A stretch of 50,110 bases of DNA from Alistipes sp. (GTDB taxonomy: Bacteria > Bacteroidota > Bacteroidia > Bacteroidales > Rikenellaceae), in contig JAFVSV010000068.1 of the NCBI GenBank assembly GCA_017503575.1, positions 1-50,110 of the forward strand, given 5' to 3'. Of this stretch, positions 8,118 through 17,009 are shown in pieces. How positions within the stretch are numbered: position 1 is the stretch's first letter; each line of letters opens with the position of its first letter. The notes under the pieces were generated by a model that was not told the DNA's origin, did not search any database, and saw only the letters and a list, made by a program, of their open reading frames with translations. The position numbers were made by a program, and so were the translations under genes.

Positions 8118-10241
8118 CTACTCAAGATTCATCTGGTCGATAAGAGCCTTAGTCTTGGGCGCATGACCGCGGAAGTTCTTATAGAGAGTCATAGGATGCT
8201 TGTGGCCACCCTTCTCCAACACCTCGCGGCGGAACTTGTCGGCAACCGTCTGGTTGAAGATACCCTCCTGTTTGAAGTATGAGAAGGCATCAGCAGCAAG
8301 CACCTCTGCCCACTTATAGCCATAGTAACCAGCAGCATAGCCACCACTGAAGATATGCGTGAAGGCGGGGCCCATAGCCGTACCCTCAACAATAGGGGTA
8401 ATCTGCGTAGGAGCGATTGCCTTAACCTCGAAGTCGAGGATGTCGCCAGTATAAGGCTCGGTGATTGTATGCCATGCCATATCGAGCATGCCGAACGAGA
8501 GCTGACGTACGTTGAAGTATGCAGCAAGGTAGTTCTTGGCAGCTACGAGCTTCTCGATAAGCTCCGCAGGCATAGGCTCGCCTGTCTGGTAGTGCTTTGC
8601 CCAGAGGTCGAGGTACTCCTTCTCAGTAGCCCAGTTCTCCATAATCTGTGATGGTAGCTCCACGAAGTCGCGCTTCACCGATGTGCCGTTGATAGACTCA
8701 TACTTACCGTGTGCGAGGATGCCATGGAGGCCATGACCGAACTCATGGAGGAAGGTGGTGAACTCATCGAAGGTGAGGAGCGAAGGTGTGTTGCCCGTAG
8801 GCTTGGTGAAGTTCATCACGAGCTGCACTAAAGGACGCTGCTCGGCACCATCAACAACGCGTACGCCGCGGAACTCGGTCATCCAAGCGCCCTGACGCTT
8901 CGACTCGCGTGGGAAGAAGTCGAGGTAGAGGATTGCCATAAGCTCGTTGTTAGCATCGCGCACCTCGTAAACAGTAGCCTCGGGGTGGTATGTATCAATG
9001 TTATCCACCTGCGTGAAGGTGAGGCCATAGAGCTTACCTGCGAGCATGAAGACAGCCTCCTTTGCGTTCTCGAGCTGCAAGTATGGCTTAATCTGCTCGT
9101 CGTTGATAGAGTACTTCTCCTCCTTATACTTCTCGTTGTAGTATGCCCAATCCCATGGCATGAGTGTACCCTCGTGGCCAAGGCTATGTGCATACTCGCT
9201 CACAGTATTGTAGTCCTTGCGAGCATACTTCAACGTAGCCTTATTGAGCTGATTGAGGAACTTATTAACGCTCTTTGTGCTCTCTGCCATGCGGTCCTCC
9301 AAGACGTAGTCTGCATAGCAGTCATAGCCAAGCAAGTTGGCGATGCGGAGACGAAGCTCGGCAATACGGCGGATGTTCTCCATGTTGTCGTTCTCACCAC
9401 CTACACCACGGGTGTTATAGGCGCGATATAGCTGCTCCTTGATGTCGCGCTGTGTAGAGTATGTCATGAAGGGGACATAGCTTGGCGCGTGAAGCGTAAC
9501 GGTCCAACCCTCCTCGCCGCGTGCCTGGGCCTCGGCAGCAAGGCCCTCCTTAACGAAGTCGGGAAGCTCGGCAACCTTTGCTGGGTCTGTGATGTTGTAC
9601 GAGTAGGCATTGGTTGCAGCCAAGGCGTTCTGACCAAACTGAAGTGTGAGCTGCGAGAGCTCCTCTGAATACTGACGATAGAGCTCCTTAGCCTCACCCT
9701 CGAGCAAAGCGCCCGAACGAGCAAAGCTCTTGTAGGTCTCCTCGAGGAGCATCATATCCTCCTCGTCGAGGTTAAGGCTCTCGCGCTGGTCGTATACGGC
9801 CTTTACGCGCTCGAAGAGCTGTGGGTTAAGCGAGATGTCGTTCGACAAGTTCGTAAGCTTGGGGGTGACATCCTGTGCAATACGCTGCATCTCCTCCGAT
9901 GTAACACAGTTGTTCAAAACGAAGAATACGCCCGATACGCGACTAAGCAGCTCGCCAGACTCAGCCATGGCAACGATGGTATTCTCGAAAGTAGCAGGCT
10001 CTGGGTTGTTAGCGATAGACTCTATCTCGGCGCGGTTTACAGCGATAGCGTAGTCGAAGGCTGGTCCGTAGTGCTCCAACTCGATAGCAGAGAATGGAGG
10101 TGTCTGATAGGGGGTGTTCCACTCCTCAACAAGAGGGTTGCCCACCAAAGACTCGGGCATGCGCACGCCACCATTCTCGGGGAGGTCGCATGTTGTAGAG
10201 GCAAGTGTCAATGCTGACATGATAAATGATAGTGTTGTCAT
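8118..10241 (-). CDS. M3-family metallopeptidase (oligopeptidase A / Dcp-like), downstream paralogue
   Basis: Zinc oligopeptidase of the thimet/Dcp family, 707 residues, the normal size. The zinc site HEFGH is at residues 499-503 (FLHEFGHGLHG), with the family's downstream segments (FVELPSQIMENW, FSGGYAAGYYGYKWAE). The N-terminus has a short hydrophobic stretch (about residues 4-16) ending ...STTC, a poor lipobox, so export is uncertain. It lies 45 bases after a second M3 gene of the same architecture; the pair is a tandem duplication, now well diverged. Likely role: degrading short peptides, probably in the periplasm. Confidence 0.92.
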   Translation of the reverse strand: MTTLSFIMSALTLASTTCDLPENGGVRMPESLVGNPLVEEWNTPYQTPPFSAIELEHYGPAFDYAIAVNRAEIESIANNPEPATFENTIVAMAESGELLSRVSGVFFVLNNCVTSEEMQRIAQDVTPKLTNLSNDISLNPQLFERVKAVYDQRESLNLDEEDMMLLEETYKSFARSGALLEGEAKELYRQYSEELSQLTLQFGQNALAATNAYSYNITDPAKVAELPDFVKEGLAAEAQARGEEGWTVTLHAPSYVPFMTYSTQRDIKEQLYRAYNTRGVGGENDNMENIRRIAELRLRIANLLGYDCYADYVLEDRMAESTKSVNKFLNQLNKATLKYARKDYNTVSEYAHSLGHEGTLMPWDWAYYNEKYKEEKYSINDEQIKPYLQLENAKEAVFMLAGKLYGLTFTQVDNIDTYHPEATVYEVRDANNELMAILYLDFFPRESKRQGAWMTEFRGVRVVDGAEQRPLVQLVMNFTKPTGNTPSLLTFDEFTTFLHEFGHGLHGILAHGKYESINGTSVKRDFVELPSQIMENWATEKEYLDLWAKHYQTGEPMPAELIEKLVAAKNYLAAYFNVRQLSFGMLDMAWHTITEPYTGDILDFEVKAIAPTQITPIVEGTAMGPAFTHIFSGGYAAGYYGYKWAEVLAADAFSYFKQEGIFNQTVADKFRREVLEKGGHKHPMTLYKNFRGHAPKTKALIDQMNLE

Positions 10242-10286
10242 AAATATTAAAAATGGTTTATTAGGTTACTTCTTTCGTCGTGAGTT

Positions 10287-12626
10287 CTACTCTGGCTCAA
10301 CCACATTGCGCTTCACCGTATTCACACTCTTCTCGGGCACCTTGGCATTAACATCCATAGGTGTGCGCATGCGAACCGTACCTCCTGGGCGGATGTCGGG
10401 GCGCTTACCTGCGACAGGGGTAATCTCCGTAGATAGTGTCTCGTCAGCCTCATCAATCTCGCTCGGCTCCACTATCTCGGGCTCACGCCATAAGCCACGA
10501 GCGCGCAACATAGGCTCCTTGTTAGGCTCGGCACCGCGGAACGTACGATACATCTCCATGCCTGGCTTCTGACCACCCTGCGCCAAGAGCTCATAACGGA
10601 ATGTAGCGGCGAGCTCTGGGTCGCATATATCACGACACTCTTTGAACGCTGCAAAGGCATCCTTATCGAGCACCTCTGCCCACAGGTAGAAGTAGTAGCC
10701 CGCAGAGTAGCCACCATTGAAGATATGGGCGAAGTAGGTATAGCGATAGCGAGGCTCAATCTCTGGGATGAGACCACGGCGTGTAGCAAGGTTATACTTC
10801 TCGAATGCCTCAACATCGAGTGTTGCGGGGAACTCCTCGAGCGAGTGGATATCCATGTCGATAAGTGCCGCGGCTGTCAGCTCGAGGGTTGTGAAGCCCT
10901 GGTTGAAGAGCGCAGCATTCTGGATACGCTTGATAAGGTTATCGGGGATAACGGCATCTGTCTTGTAGTTGATAGCGTAGTTACGCATAATCTCAGGCTC
11001 GAATGCCCAGTTCTCCATAATCTGCGATGGGAGCTCCACGAAGTCACCCTCAACCTCAGTCAAACCGCGATACTTAACATCGGCAAAGAGGAAGTGCAGT
11101 GCGTGGCCAAACTCGTGGAACATGGTCTCCGCCTCGTCGAATGTGAGTAGCGATGGGGTGTCACCCACGGGAGGTGTGAAGTTGCAGACGATACCTACGA
11201 CAGGTGCCTTGCGCACGCCGTCAATATAGAGCTGCTCGGTGAAGTTTCCACACCATGCACCACCGCTCTTCGACTTGCGAGGATATGGGTCAATATAGAG
11301 GATACCGATGTGCGACTGGTCCTTGTCGAGCACCTCGTATGCCGTACAGTCGGCATGATAGCGAGGCACAGCCACGGGGCGGAAGGTGATGCCATAGAGG
11401 CGATTAGCGAGGTAGAACATACCACGACGCACATTGTCGAGTGTTAGGTATGGGCGTATTGCCTCCTCGTCGAGCTGGTATCGCTGCTTACGCACCTTCT
11501 CGGCATAGTACCACCAATCCGACTTCTCGAACGTACCATCGGGGTGCTCCTTCTTGAAGAGTAGCTCCATAGCCCTTAACTCATCCTTTGCCGATGCCAA
11601 CGCAGGCTCATATATCTCCTCCAAGAGCTCGTATACTGCCTCGGGGCTTCCAGCCATCTGGTCACTGGTAACGTAGTGGGCATAAGAGTCGTAACCGAGA
11701 AGATGTGCCTTCTCGATACGAAGACGTGTCATCTCCTTGATTATCTCCTTGTTGTCGTACTCGTCGTTGTTGTTACCACGCATAAGGTAGCCGTCGTATA
11801 TCTGGCGACGGAGGTCACGGTTTGACGAGTATGTCAAGAATGGTATCATGCTGGGCTTGTCGAGCGTAAAGAGGTAGCCTGTCTTACCTGCAGCCGTAGC
11901 AGCCTCCTTGGCCTGATTACGTACACCCTCGGGGAGGTCGCCCACCTGGTTATCGTTAAGAAGCATCTCGAAGCGAGCATTCTCGGCCAAGAGGTTATTG
12001 CCAAAGCGAATGTTCAGCGTGGTAAGCTCGGCGTTGATTGCCATAAGGCGCTCCTTATCCTCACCCTTGAGCAAAGCACCCGAACGCACAAAGTCGTTGT
12101 ATGTCTTCTCCAAAAGGCGCATATCGACTGCATCAAGAGCCAACGTTGCGCGCTTATCGTATACCACCTTAACACGCTCAAAGAGCTTATCGTTGAGCAT
12201 GATAGCGTTATAGTGCTCCTCGAGACGAGGCATCATCTCGTTCTGCACCTCCTGCATCTCGTCGTCCAAATCCGATGACGAGAGCATGCCAAAGATTAGG
12301 CTTATCTCACCGAGCTTGATACCCGCCCTGTCGAGTGCCACGATGGTATTCTCGAAGGTTGGCTCGTCGGCACACTCCACAATGGCGCTAATCTCATCGT
12401 TGTGCATCTTCATAGCCTCCTCGAAGGCGGGCTTGAAGTGTCGTGTCTCAATCTTATCGAACTGTGGCACGCCGTCCACGGGGTTGTAGTTGCTCATCTC
12501 GGCAGCCGTGGTAGGCAGCGTGCTATCCAATAGTGGATTACCTGCATCCTGCTTGGGCTCCTCGTTGCATGAAATTGTCATTGTCGTAACAAACATTAGT
12601 GATGATAATAGTAAAAGGCGTTTCAT
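10287..12626 (-). CDS. M3-family metallopeptidase lipoprotein (Dcp-like), upstream paralogue
   Basis: 779-residue zinc peptidase. A clear lipoprotein signal (MKRLLLLSSLMF...TISC, lipidated Cys about residue 20) predicts envelope anchoring. HEFGH occupies residues 504-508, and FVELPSQIMENW and FNGGYSAGYYFYLWAEVLDKD follow, as in its neighbour. After the catalytic domain there is an extra C-terminal tail of about 60 residues rich in Glu, Pro and Thr and ending ...KRNVVEPE, which the paralogue at 8118-10241 lacks. It is first in the transcript that starts at the palindromic promoter at 12643-12660. Confidence 0.92.
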   Translation of the reverse strand: MKRLLLLSSLMFVTTMTISCNEEPKQDAGNPLLDSTLPTTAAEMSNYNPVDGVPQFDKIETRHFKPAFEEAMKMHNDEISAIVECADEPTFENTIVALDRAGIKLGEISLIFGMLSSSDLDDEMQEVQNEMMPRLEEHYNAIMLNDKLFERVKVVYDKRATLALDAVDMRLLEKTYNDFVRSGALLKGEDKERLMAINAELTTLNIRFGNNLLAENARFEMLLNDNQVGDLPEGVRNQAKEAATAAGKTGYLFTLDKPSMIPFLTYSSNRDLRRQIYDGYLMRGNNNDEYDNKEIIKEMTRLRIEKAHLLGYDSYAHYVTSDQMAGSPEAVYELLEEIYEPALASAKDELRAMELLFKKEHPDGTFEKSDWWYYAEKVRKQRYQLDEEAIRPYLTLDNVRRGMFYLANRLYGITFRPVAVPRYHADCTAYEVLDKDQSHIGILYIDPYPRKSKSGGAWCGNFTEQLYIDGVRKAPVVGIVCNFTPPVGDTPSLLTFDEAETMFHEFGHALHFLFADVKYRGLTEVEGDFVELPSQIMENWAFEPEIMRNYAINYKTDAVIPDNLIKRIQNAALFNQGFTTLELTAAALIDMDIHSLEEFPATLDVEAFEKYNLATRRGLIPEIEPRYRYTYFAHIFNGGYSAGYYFYLWAEVLDKDAFAAFKECRDICDPELAATFRYELLAQGGQKPGMEMYRTFRGAEPNKEPMLRARGLWREPEIVEPSEIDEADETLSTEITPVAGKRPDIRPGGTVRMRTPMDVNAKVPEKSVNTVKRNVVEPE

Positions 12627-12642
12627 CTATCAAGTTTTTTAA

Positions 12643-12660
12643 TTAACTTTGCAAAGTTAA
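12643..12660. promoter_or_regulatory. Palindromic divergent promoter (M3 peptidases / rsmE)
   Basis: A perfect 18-bp palindrome gives TAACTTTG (a TAnnTTTG -7 box) on both strands: 12644-12651 for rsmE and 12659-12652 for the peptidases. TTTC at 12621 and TTG on the other strand near 12680 lie at about -33 distance. The two polymerases would share the same bases, so the two transcripts probably exclude each other. Confidence 0.65.
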
Positions 12661-12676
12661 AAAAATTATGTAAGCT

Positions 12677-13384
12677 ATGCAACTATTTTATGCACCTGAA
12701 ATATCTTTTCCTCGATATACCCTTTCGGAGGAGGAGTCGAAGCACTGCGTGCGCGTGTTGCGCATGGGCGTAGGCGACGAGCTTCACATCACCGATGGGC
12801 GGGGTATGCTACATCGTTGTAAGGTGGTGGATGACAACGCGAAACGCTGTACTGTGGAGATTGTCGAAAGCACCCTATCAGAGCCTCTTTGCTACCACCT
12901 TGTGATGGCCGTAGCACCAACAAAAAATATAGACCGCTACGAGTGGTTCTTGGAGAAGGCTACGGAGGTTGGCGTGGGCGAGATATACCCTATCGAGAGC
13001 GAACATAGCGAGCGCCGACAGATTAAGCACGACCGCGAGCTGAAGGTTATCACCTCGGCAGTCAAGCAGTCACTCAAGATGTACCACCCAACGCTCCATG
13101 AGTTGACCCCATTTAAGGAGGTTGTCACCATGCCCTTCGATGGCGAGAAGTATATCGCACACTGCAACACGTCGCTCGGCGAACGCCCATATTTGGGTAA
13201 AGTGCTAAAAAAAGAGGGCCGCGTGTTAATTTTAATAGGCCCAGAGGGTGATTTTTCGCCCGAAGAGATTACCTTTGCAGCTCAAAATGGTTTTAAGCCT
13301 ATCTCGCTTGGTGACCAGCGTCTGCGTACGGAGACCGCAGCGGTGGCAGCAACGATGATAGTATCGACAATCAATGCGTTGTAG
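12677..13384 (+). CDS. rsmE: 16S rRNA (uracil-1498-N3)-methyltransferase
   Basis: SAM-dependent SPOUT methyltransferase that modifies U1498 of 16S rRNA. The 235 residues include the N-terminal PUA-like part (SEEESKHCVRVLRMGVGDE, DGRG) and the C-terminal knot signatures ILIGPEGDFSPEEI and SLGDQRLRTETAAVAA. The start ATG follows the palindromic promoter by about 25 bases. The next gene starts 55 bases downstream with no clear promoter between, so read-through into the Ehr genes is possible. Confidence 0.95.
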   Translation: MQLFYAPEISFPRYTLSEEESKHCVRVLRMGVGDELHITDGRGMLHRCKVVDDNAKRCTVEIVESTLSEPLCYHLVMAVAPTKNIDRYEWFLEKATEVGVGEIYPIESEHSERRQIKHDRELKVITSAVKQSLKMYHPTLHELTPFKEVVTMPFDGEKYIAHCNTSLGERPYLGKVLKKEGRVLILIGPEGDFSPEEITFAAQNGFKPISLGDQRLRTETAAVAATMIVSTINAL

Positions 13385-13439
13385 CTTAGGCCGTTACCAA
13401 TTACACAAAAGAGAAACACTACCTATAACTTAACGAGTT

Positions 13440-15425
13440 ATGCTTGTATACACACTTTTAGCGGTGGTTGCCATCATCGTTGCCCTATTTGTTACACCTA
13501 TGAGATATAAGGTGTGGACAGCTACGGGCATCATCTCGGCTGCAGCCATTGCCGCTATCACCCTTGCGGTGAAGGCTTTTAGTGATGGGACTACGGAGCT
13601 GATGAGCTTCAGCACCATCTTCTTTGGTCGCGAGACACTTATGGTCGACCCCCTATCGGGACTATTCCTCGTCATCATTGCCATAGCGTCGATAGCTACG
13701 GTGATATACTCACGAGGTTATGTCGAGGGCTATCTCAAACGCTACTCATCGGCACACATCTCGCTGCACTACACGGCACTGGTCACATTAGTCATCGCGA
13801 TGATGGCCGTAGTGCTCAGTAGCGGAGGCTTCTCGTTCCTCTTCTCGTGGGAGATGATGACCATCGCCTCGTTCATACTCATACTCTTCGAGGCGGAGCG
13901 TCAGGAGGTGCGACGTGCGGCACTCAACTATTTGGTGATGATGCACATAGGCTTCATGCTTTTGGTCGTGGGTTTTGTCATGGTCTACAATGTGACAGGC
14001 TCGGCAAACTTCGCGGCTATTGTCGACTACTTCAAGATGCAGGCACCGCTGCCACTATTTGTCATTCTCTTCCTCGGCTTCGGCATGAAGGCAGGTATCT
14101 TCCCCATGCACATTTGGCTTCCCGAGGCGCACCCTGCAGCACCATCGCATGTGTCGGCTATAATGTCGGGCGTGATGATTAAGACGGGTATCTACGGTAT
14201 AATCCGCCTTATGCAGGCCATCGACCTAAATGTACAGCTGCTCAATACCATAGGCATGATTATCCTCTTCTCGGGTATCATCACAGGTCTATGGGGCGTT
14301 ATCATGGCAGCCATGCAGAACGACATCAAGCGTCTGTTGGCGTACTCGAGCATCGAGAATGTTGGTGTGATACTCATCGGTTTGGGTGTTGCAGCCATAG
14401 GTCACTCTGCGGGTAGCGACCTTATTGGCATGTGCGGCATGTGCGGCGCACTGCTACATGTCGTAAACCACTCACTATTCAAGACTCTCTTGTTCTTCTC
14501 GGCGGGCAACATCTACTCGAAGATGCACACCACATCGCTAAATAAGATGGGTGGCTTGGCAAAGCACATGCCTATGACCGCAATCATCATGCTCTTTGCC
14601 GTTGTAGCAATATGCGCATTACCTCCATTGAACGGCTTTGTATCGGAGCTACTTATATATATAGGAATGTTCAATGGTGTGAGTGATGGCCGCGAGGTGC
14701 TCTTCTCGGTGGCTGCCATCATCGCCCTTTCGCTCATTGGTGGTATCGTGGTGCTCGCCTTCACAAAGCTATACGGCACTATCTTCCTCGGCTCACCACG
14801 CTCGACGCATGTTGCCGAGAGTACGGAGGTTGATAACTACCGCATAGGTGCTATGGCAATACCTATCGCAGCAATACTCTTTATCGGTCTACTGCCACAG
14901 TTTGCCATTCACCCTATCACGATGGTTGCCGAGGCTATTACGGGTGATGACAACACCATAGCTGTCGAGTACTTCGACCCAACGCTATCAACATTGAGCT
15001 ACATAAGCTGGGCTCTTATTGCCGTCATCGTGGCGCTATATCTACTCAAGCGTCGTGCACAGCGCAATCGCACTATCAGCGAGGGGCCAACATGGGGTTG
15101 TGGCTTTACCGCTCCTAACGAGCGCATGCAGTACACTGGCGAGTCATTTTCGGAGGGTCTCGAGAGCATCACCAAGCCACTTATGAACGACACGGTGGAT
15201 GGTCGCTCGGTGGAGAAATCGGAGATATTCCCACAGCCACACAACTACCGCATACAGCACAAGGACAAGGTTGACTCTTGGCTTGCGCAGTGGTGGGTGA
15301 AGATGATGCACCGTATCAACGGCTATGTCATGCGTCTGCGTACGGGTCGTGTGAACAACTACATTACCTTTGCACTCGTATTCTTCATCGTAGTGCTTGT
15401 ACTCTCATTGTTTAACGTTCTCTAA
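13440..15425 (+). CDS. HyfB/NuoL-like antiporter subunit of the Ehr complex
   Basis: Large polytopic membrane protein (661 residues) of the proton-conducting antiporter family, close in size to HyfB of hydrogenase 4. Typical segments are MKAGIFPMHIWLPEAHPAAP (ion-path Lys), IMSGVMIKTGIYGI, MQNDIKRLLAYSSIENVG and a conserved HVVNHSLFKTLLFFSAG. The C-terminus has a soluble loop with TWGCGFTAPN and a final helix. It begins the six-gene block 13440-20758, whose order matches hyfB-C-E-F-G-(H+I). It would translocate H+ or Na+; the ion cannot be read from sequence. Confidence 0.9.
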   Translation: MLVYTLLAVVAIIVALFVTPMRYKVWTATGIISAAAIAAITLAVKAFSDGTTELMSFSTIFFGRETLMVDPLSGLFLVIIAIASIATVIYSRGYVEGYLKRYSSAHISLHYTALVTLVIAMMAVVLSSGGFSFLFSWEMMTIASFILILFEAERQEVRRAALNYLVMMHIGFMLLVVGFVMVYNVTGSANFAAIVDYFKMQAPLPLFVILFLGFGMKAGIFPMHIWLPEAHPAAPSHVSAIMSGVMIKTGIYGIIRLMQAIDLNVQLLNTIGMIILFSGIITGLWGVIMAAMQNDIKRLLAYSSIENVGVILIGLGVAAIGHSAGSDLIGMCGMCGALLHVVNHSLFKTLLFFSAGNIYSKMHTTSLNKMGGLAKHMPMTAIIMLFAVVAICALPPLNGFVSELLIYIGMFNGVSDGREVLFSVAAIIALSLIGGIVVLAFTKLYGTIFLGSPRSTHVAESTEVDNYRIGAMAIPIAAILFIGLLPQFAIHPITMVAEAITGDDNTIAVEYFDPTLSTLSYISWALIAVIVALYLLKRRAQRNRTISEGPTWGCGFTAPNERMQYTGESFSEGLESITKPLMNDTVDGRSVEKSEIFPQPHNYRIQHKDKVDSWLAQWWVKMMHRINGYVMRLRTGRVNNYITFALVFFIVVLVLSLFNVL

Positions 15426-15434
15426 CGGACATAA

Positions 15435-16370
15435 ATGCTACTCACTACTATGTTTCTGGTAAAGCTATTAAATACACTTCTAATGATAGTTGTGGCACTC
15501 TTCATCACGGGTGTCATCAACCGAACACGCGCTGTGATGGCGGGTCGCAAGGGCATACGCTTCTTCCAGCATGTATACAACGTGCGACTACTACTCAGAA
15601 AGGGTGCCGTATACTCACCTACGACAACCATCCTCTTCCGCATCGCGCCATGCGTATACTTGGGTGCTGCCATGGTGGCATTCCTCTTCATACCTATTGC
15701 CGACCTTGAACCCGTATTGTCGTTCCGCGGCGATATCATCTTTGTAGCATATCTGCTTGCCTTGACGCGCGTTGCTATCGTACTTGCGGCGCTCGACACG
15801 GGTAGTTCGTTCGAGGGTATGGGTGCTGCGCGTGAGGCACTCTATGGTGCTCTTGTAGAGCCTGCGCTGATGATGGGTCTCGCTACGCTCGCACTCTTCT
15901 GCGGCTACTCGTCGTTTGCCGAGATATTCTCTACGGCACAGGAGCTAAACACGAACCTTACGATTGTGATGCTTCTATTGGCTTATGTCTTCGTAATCAT
16001 CATGATTATCGAGGCTGGTCGCATCCCTGTTGACGACCCAAAGACACACCTCGAGCTAACGATGATACATGAGGTTATGTGTCTCGACTACTCGGGCGTT
16101 GACCTTGCGATGATTCAGATTACAGGCTGGCTCAAGAATGCTATCTTCGCGATGATTGCCGCAAATGCTGTATCCGTAGCCTTCTGCTTCCACTGGCAGT
16201 TCACCGTTCCGTTGGCTATCCTTGGCACGGGTATCACCATAGGTATTGTCGAGTCGTTCCGCGCCCGCAATAAACTATCACGCAACACCACATACATCAT
16301 CACCATCGTAGCCCTCTCGGCACTCGTGCTGCTCACAGGCTTCCTACTAAACCTTAACATCGAAATATAA
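15435..16370 (+). CDS. HyfC/HycD/NuoH-like membrane subunit
   Basis: Polytopic protein of 311 residues, the size of HyfC/HycD, which anchors the peripheral arm in group 4 hydrogenases and complex I. Diagnostic segments: AGRKGIRFFQHVYNVRLLLR, EAGRIPVDDPKTHLELTMIH (the charged NuoH/HycD loop) and about eight hydrophobic helices. It starts 9 bases after the previous stop. The conserved loop acids remain even though the attached catalytic subunits have lost their cofactor ligands. Confidence 0.9.
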   Translation: MLLTTMFLVKLLNTLLMIVVALFITGVINRTRAVMAGRKGIRFFQHVYNVRLLLRKGAVYSPTTTILFRIAPCVYLGAAMVAFLFIPIADLEPVLSFRGDIIFVAYLLALTRVAIVLAALDTGSSFEGMGAAREALYGALVEPALMMGLATLALFCGYSSFAEIFSTAQELNTNLTIVMLLLAYVFVIIMIIEAGRIPVDDPKTHLELTMIHEVMCLDYSGVDLAMIQITGWLKNAIFAMIAANAVSVAFCFHWQFTVPLAILGTGITIGIVESFRARNKLSRNTTYIITIVALSALVLLTGFLLNLNIEI

Positions 16371-16378
16371 TAGCGCGT

Positions 16379-17005
16379 ATGACACTATCACTTATAATAC
16401 TATATGTGCTAACGCTCATATATCTATCTATTGCCGATCGTTTCCGCAACCACACCTCGATATTGGCAATTCAGGGTGTGCTTCTCTTCGGCATAGCCAT
16501 GGCGCACTTGCATAGCTTCCACCCCGTGGAGATGGGCTTCATCATCGTCGAGACCCTCATCTTCAAGGCTATCGTCATACCGGCGATACTTATGCATGTG
16601 ATTAAGAAGACAAAGATTAACCGCATACACGCCTCGTCGTCGCAGTTTGGCGCACTTGTGATGTCCATAGGCGCACTTGCAGCGAGCTGTACCATAACAT
16701 ACAACATGGCCGACGAGAGCGCCAACATCATATTCTTTGGTGTTGCCCTCTACGCCCTGCTGTCGGGACTTATCCTCATAGTTATGCGTAAACGAATATT
16801 TGCCCACCTCGTAGGCTTCCTCGTTATCGAGAACGGCGTGTTCCTCTTCTCGATGGCCATAGGTGTCGAGTTCCCAATACTTATCAACCTCGCCATCATG
16901 CTCGATATCCTTGTCTCAATCCTTATGTTAGGCACCTTCCTACGACGTATGGACGATGACATGCACACCGACGAGACGGATGCTCTAACCTCAATTAAAG
17001 ATTAA
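16379..17005 (+). CDS. HyfE-like membrane subunit
   Basis: 208-residue hydrophobic protein with about six to seven helices, matching HyfE (about 216 residues) in length and position between HyfC- and HyfF-like genes. It shares NuoK-like character: LVIENGVFLFSMAIGVEFP contains the helix Glu typical of NuoK/MrpC relatives. It is packed 8 bases after the HyfC-like gene and 4 before the HyfF-like gene. Assignment rests on context plus this motif. Confidence 0.85.
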   Translation: MTLSLIILYVLTLIYLSIADRFRNHTSILAIQGVLLFGIAMAHLHSFHPVEMGFIIVETLIFKAIVIPAILMHVIKKTKINRIHASSSQFGALVMSIGALAASCTITYNMADESANIIFFGVALYALLSGLILIVMRKRIFAHLVGFLVIENGVFLFSMAIGVEFPILINLAIMLDILVSILMLGTFLRRMDDDMHTDETDALTSIKD

Positions 17006-17009
17006 CGCC

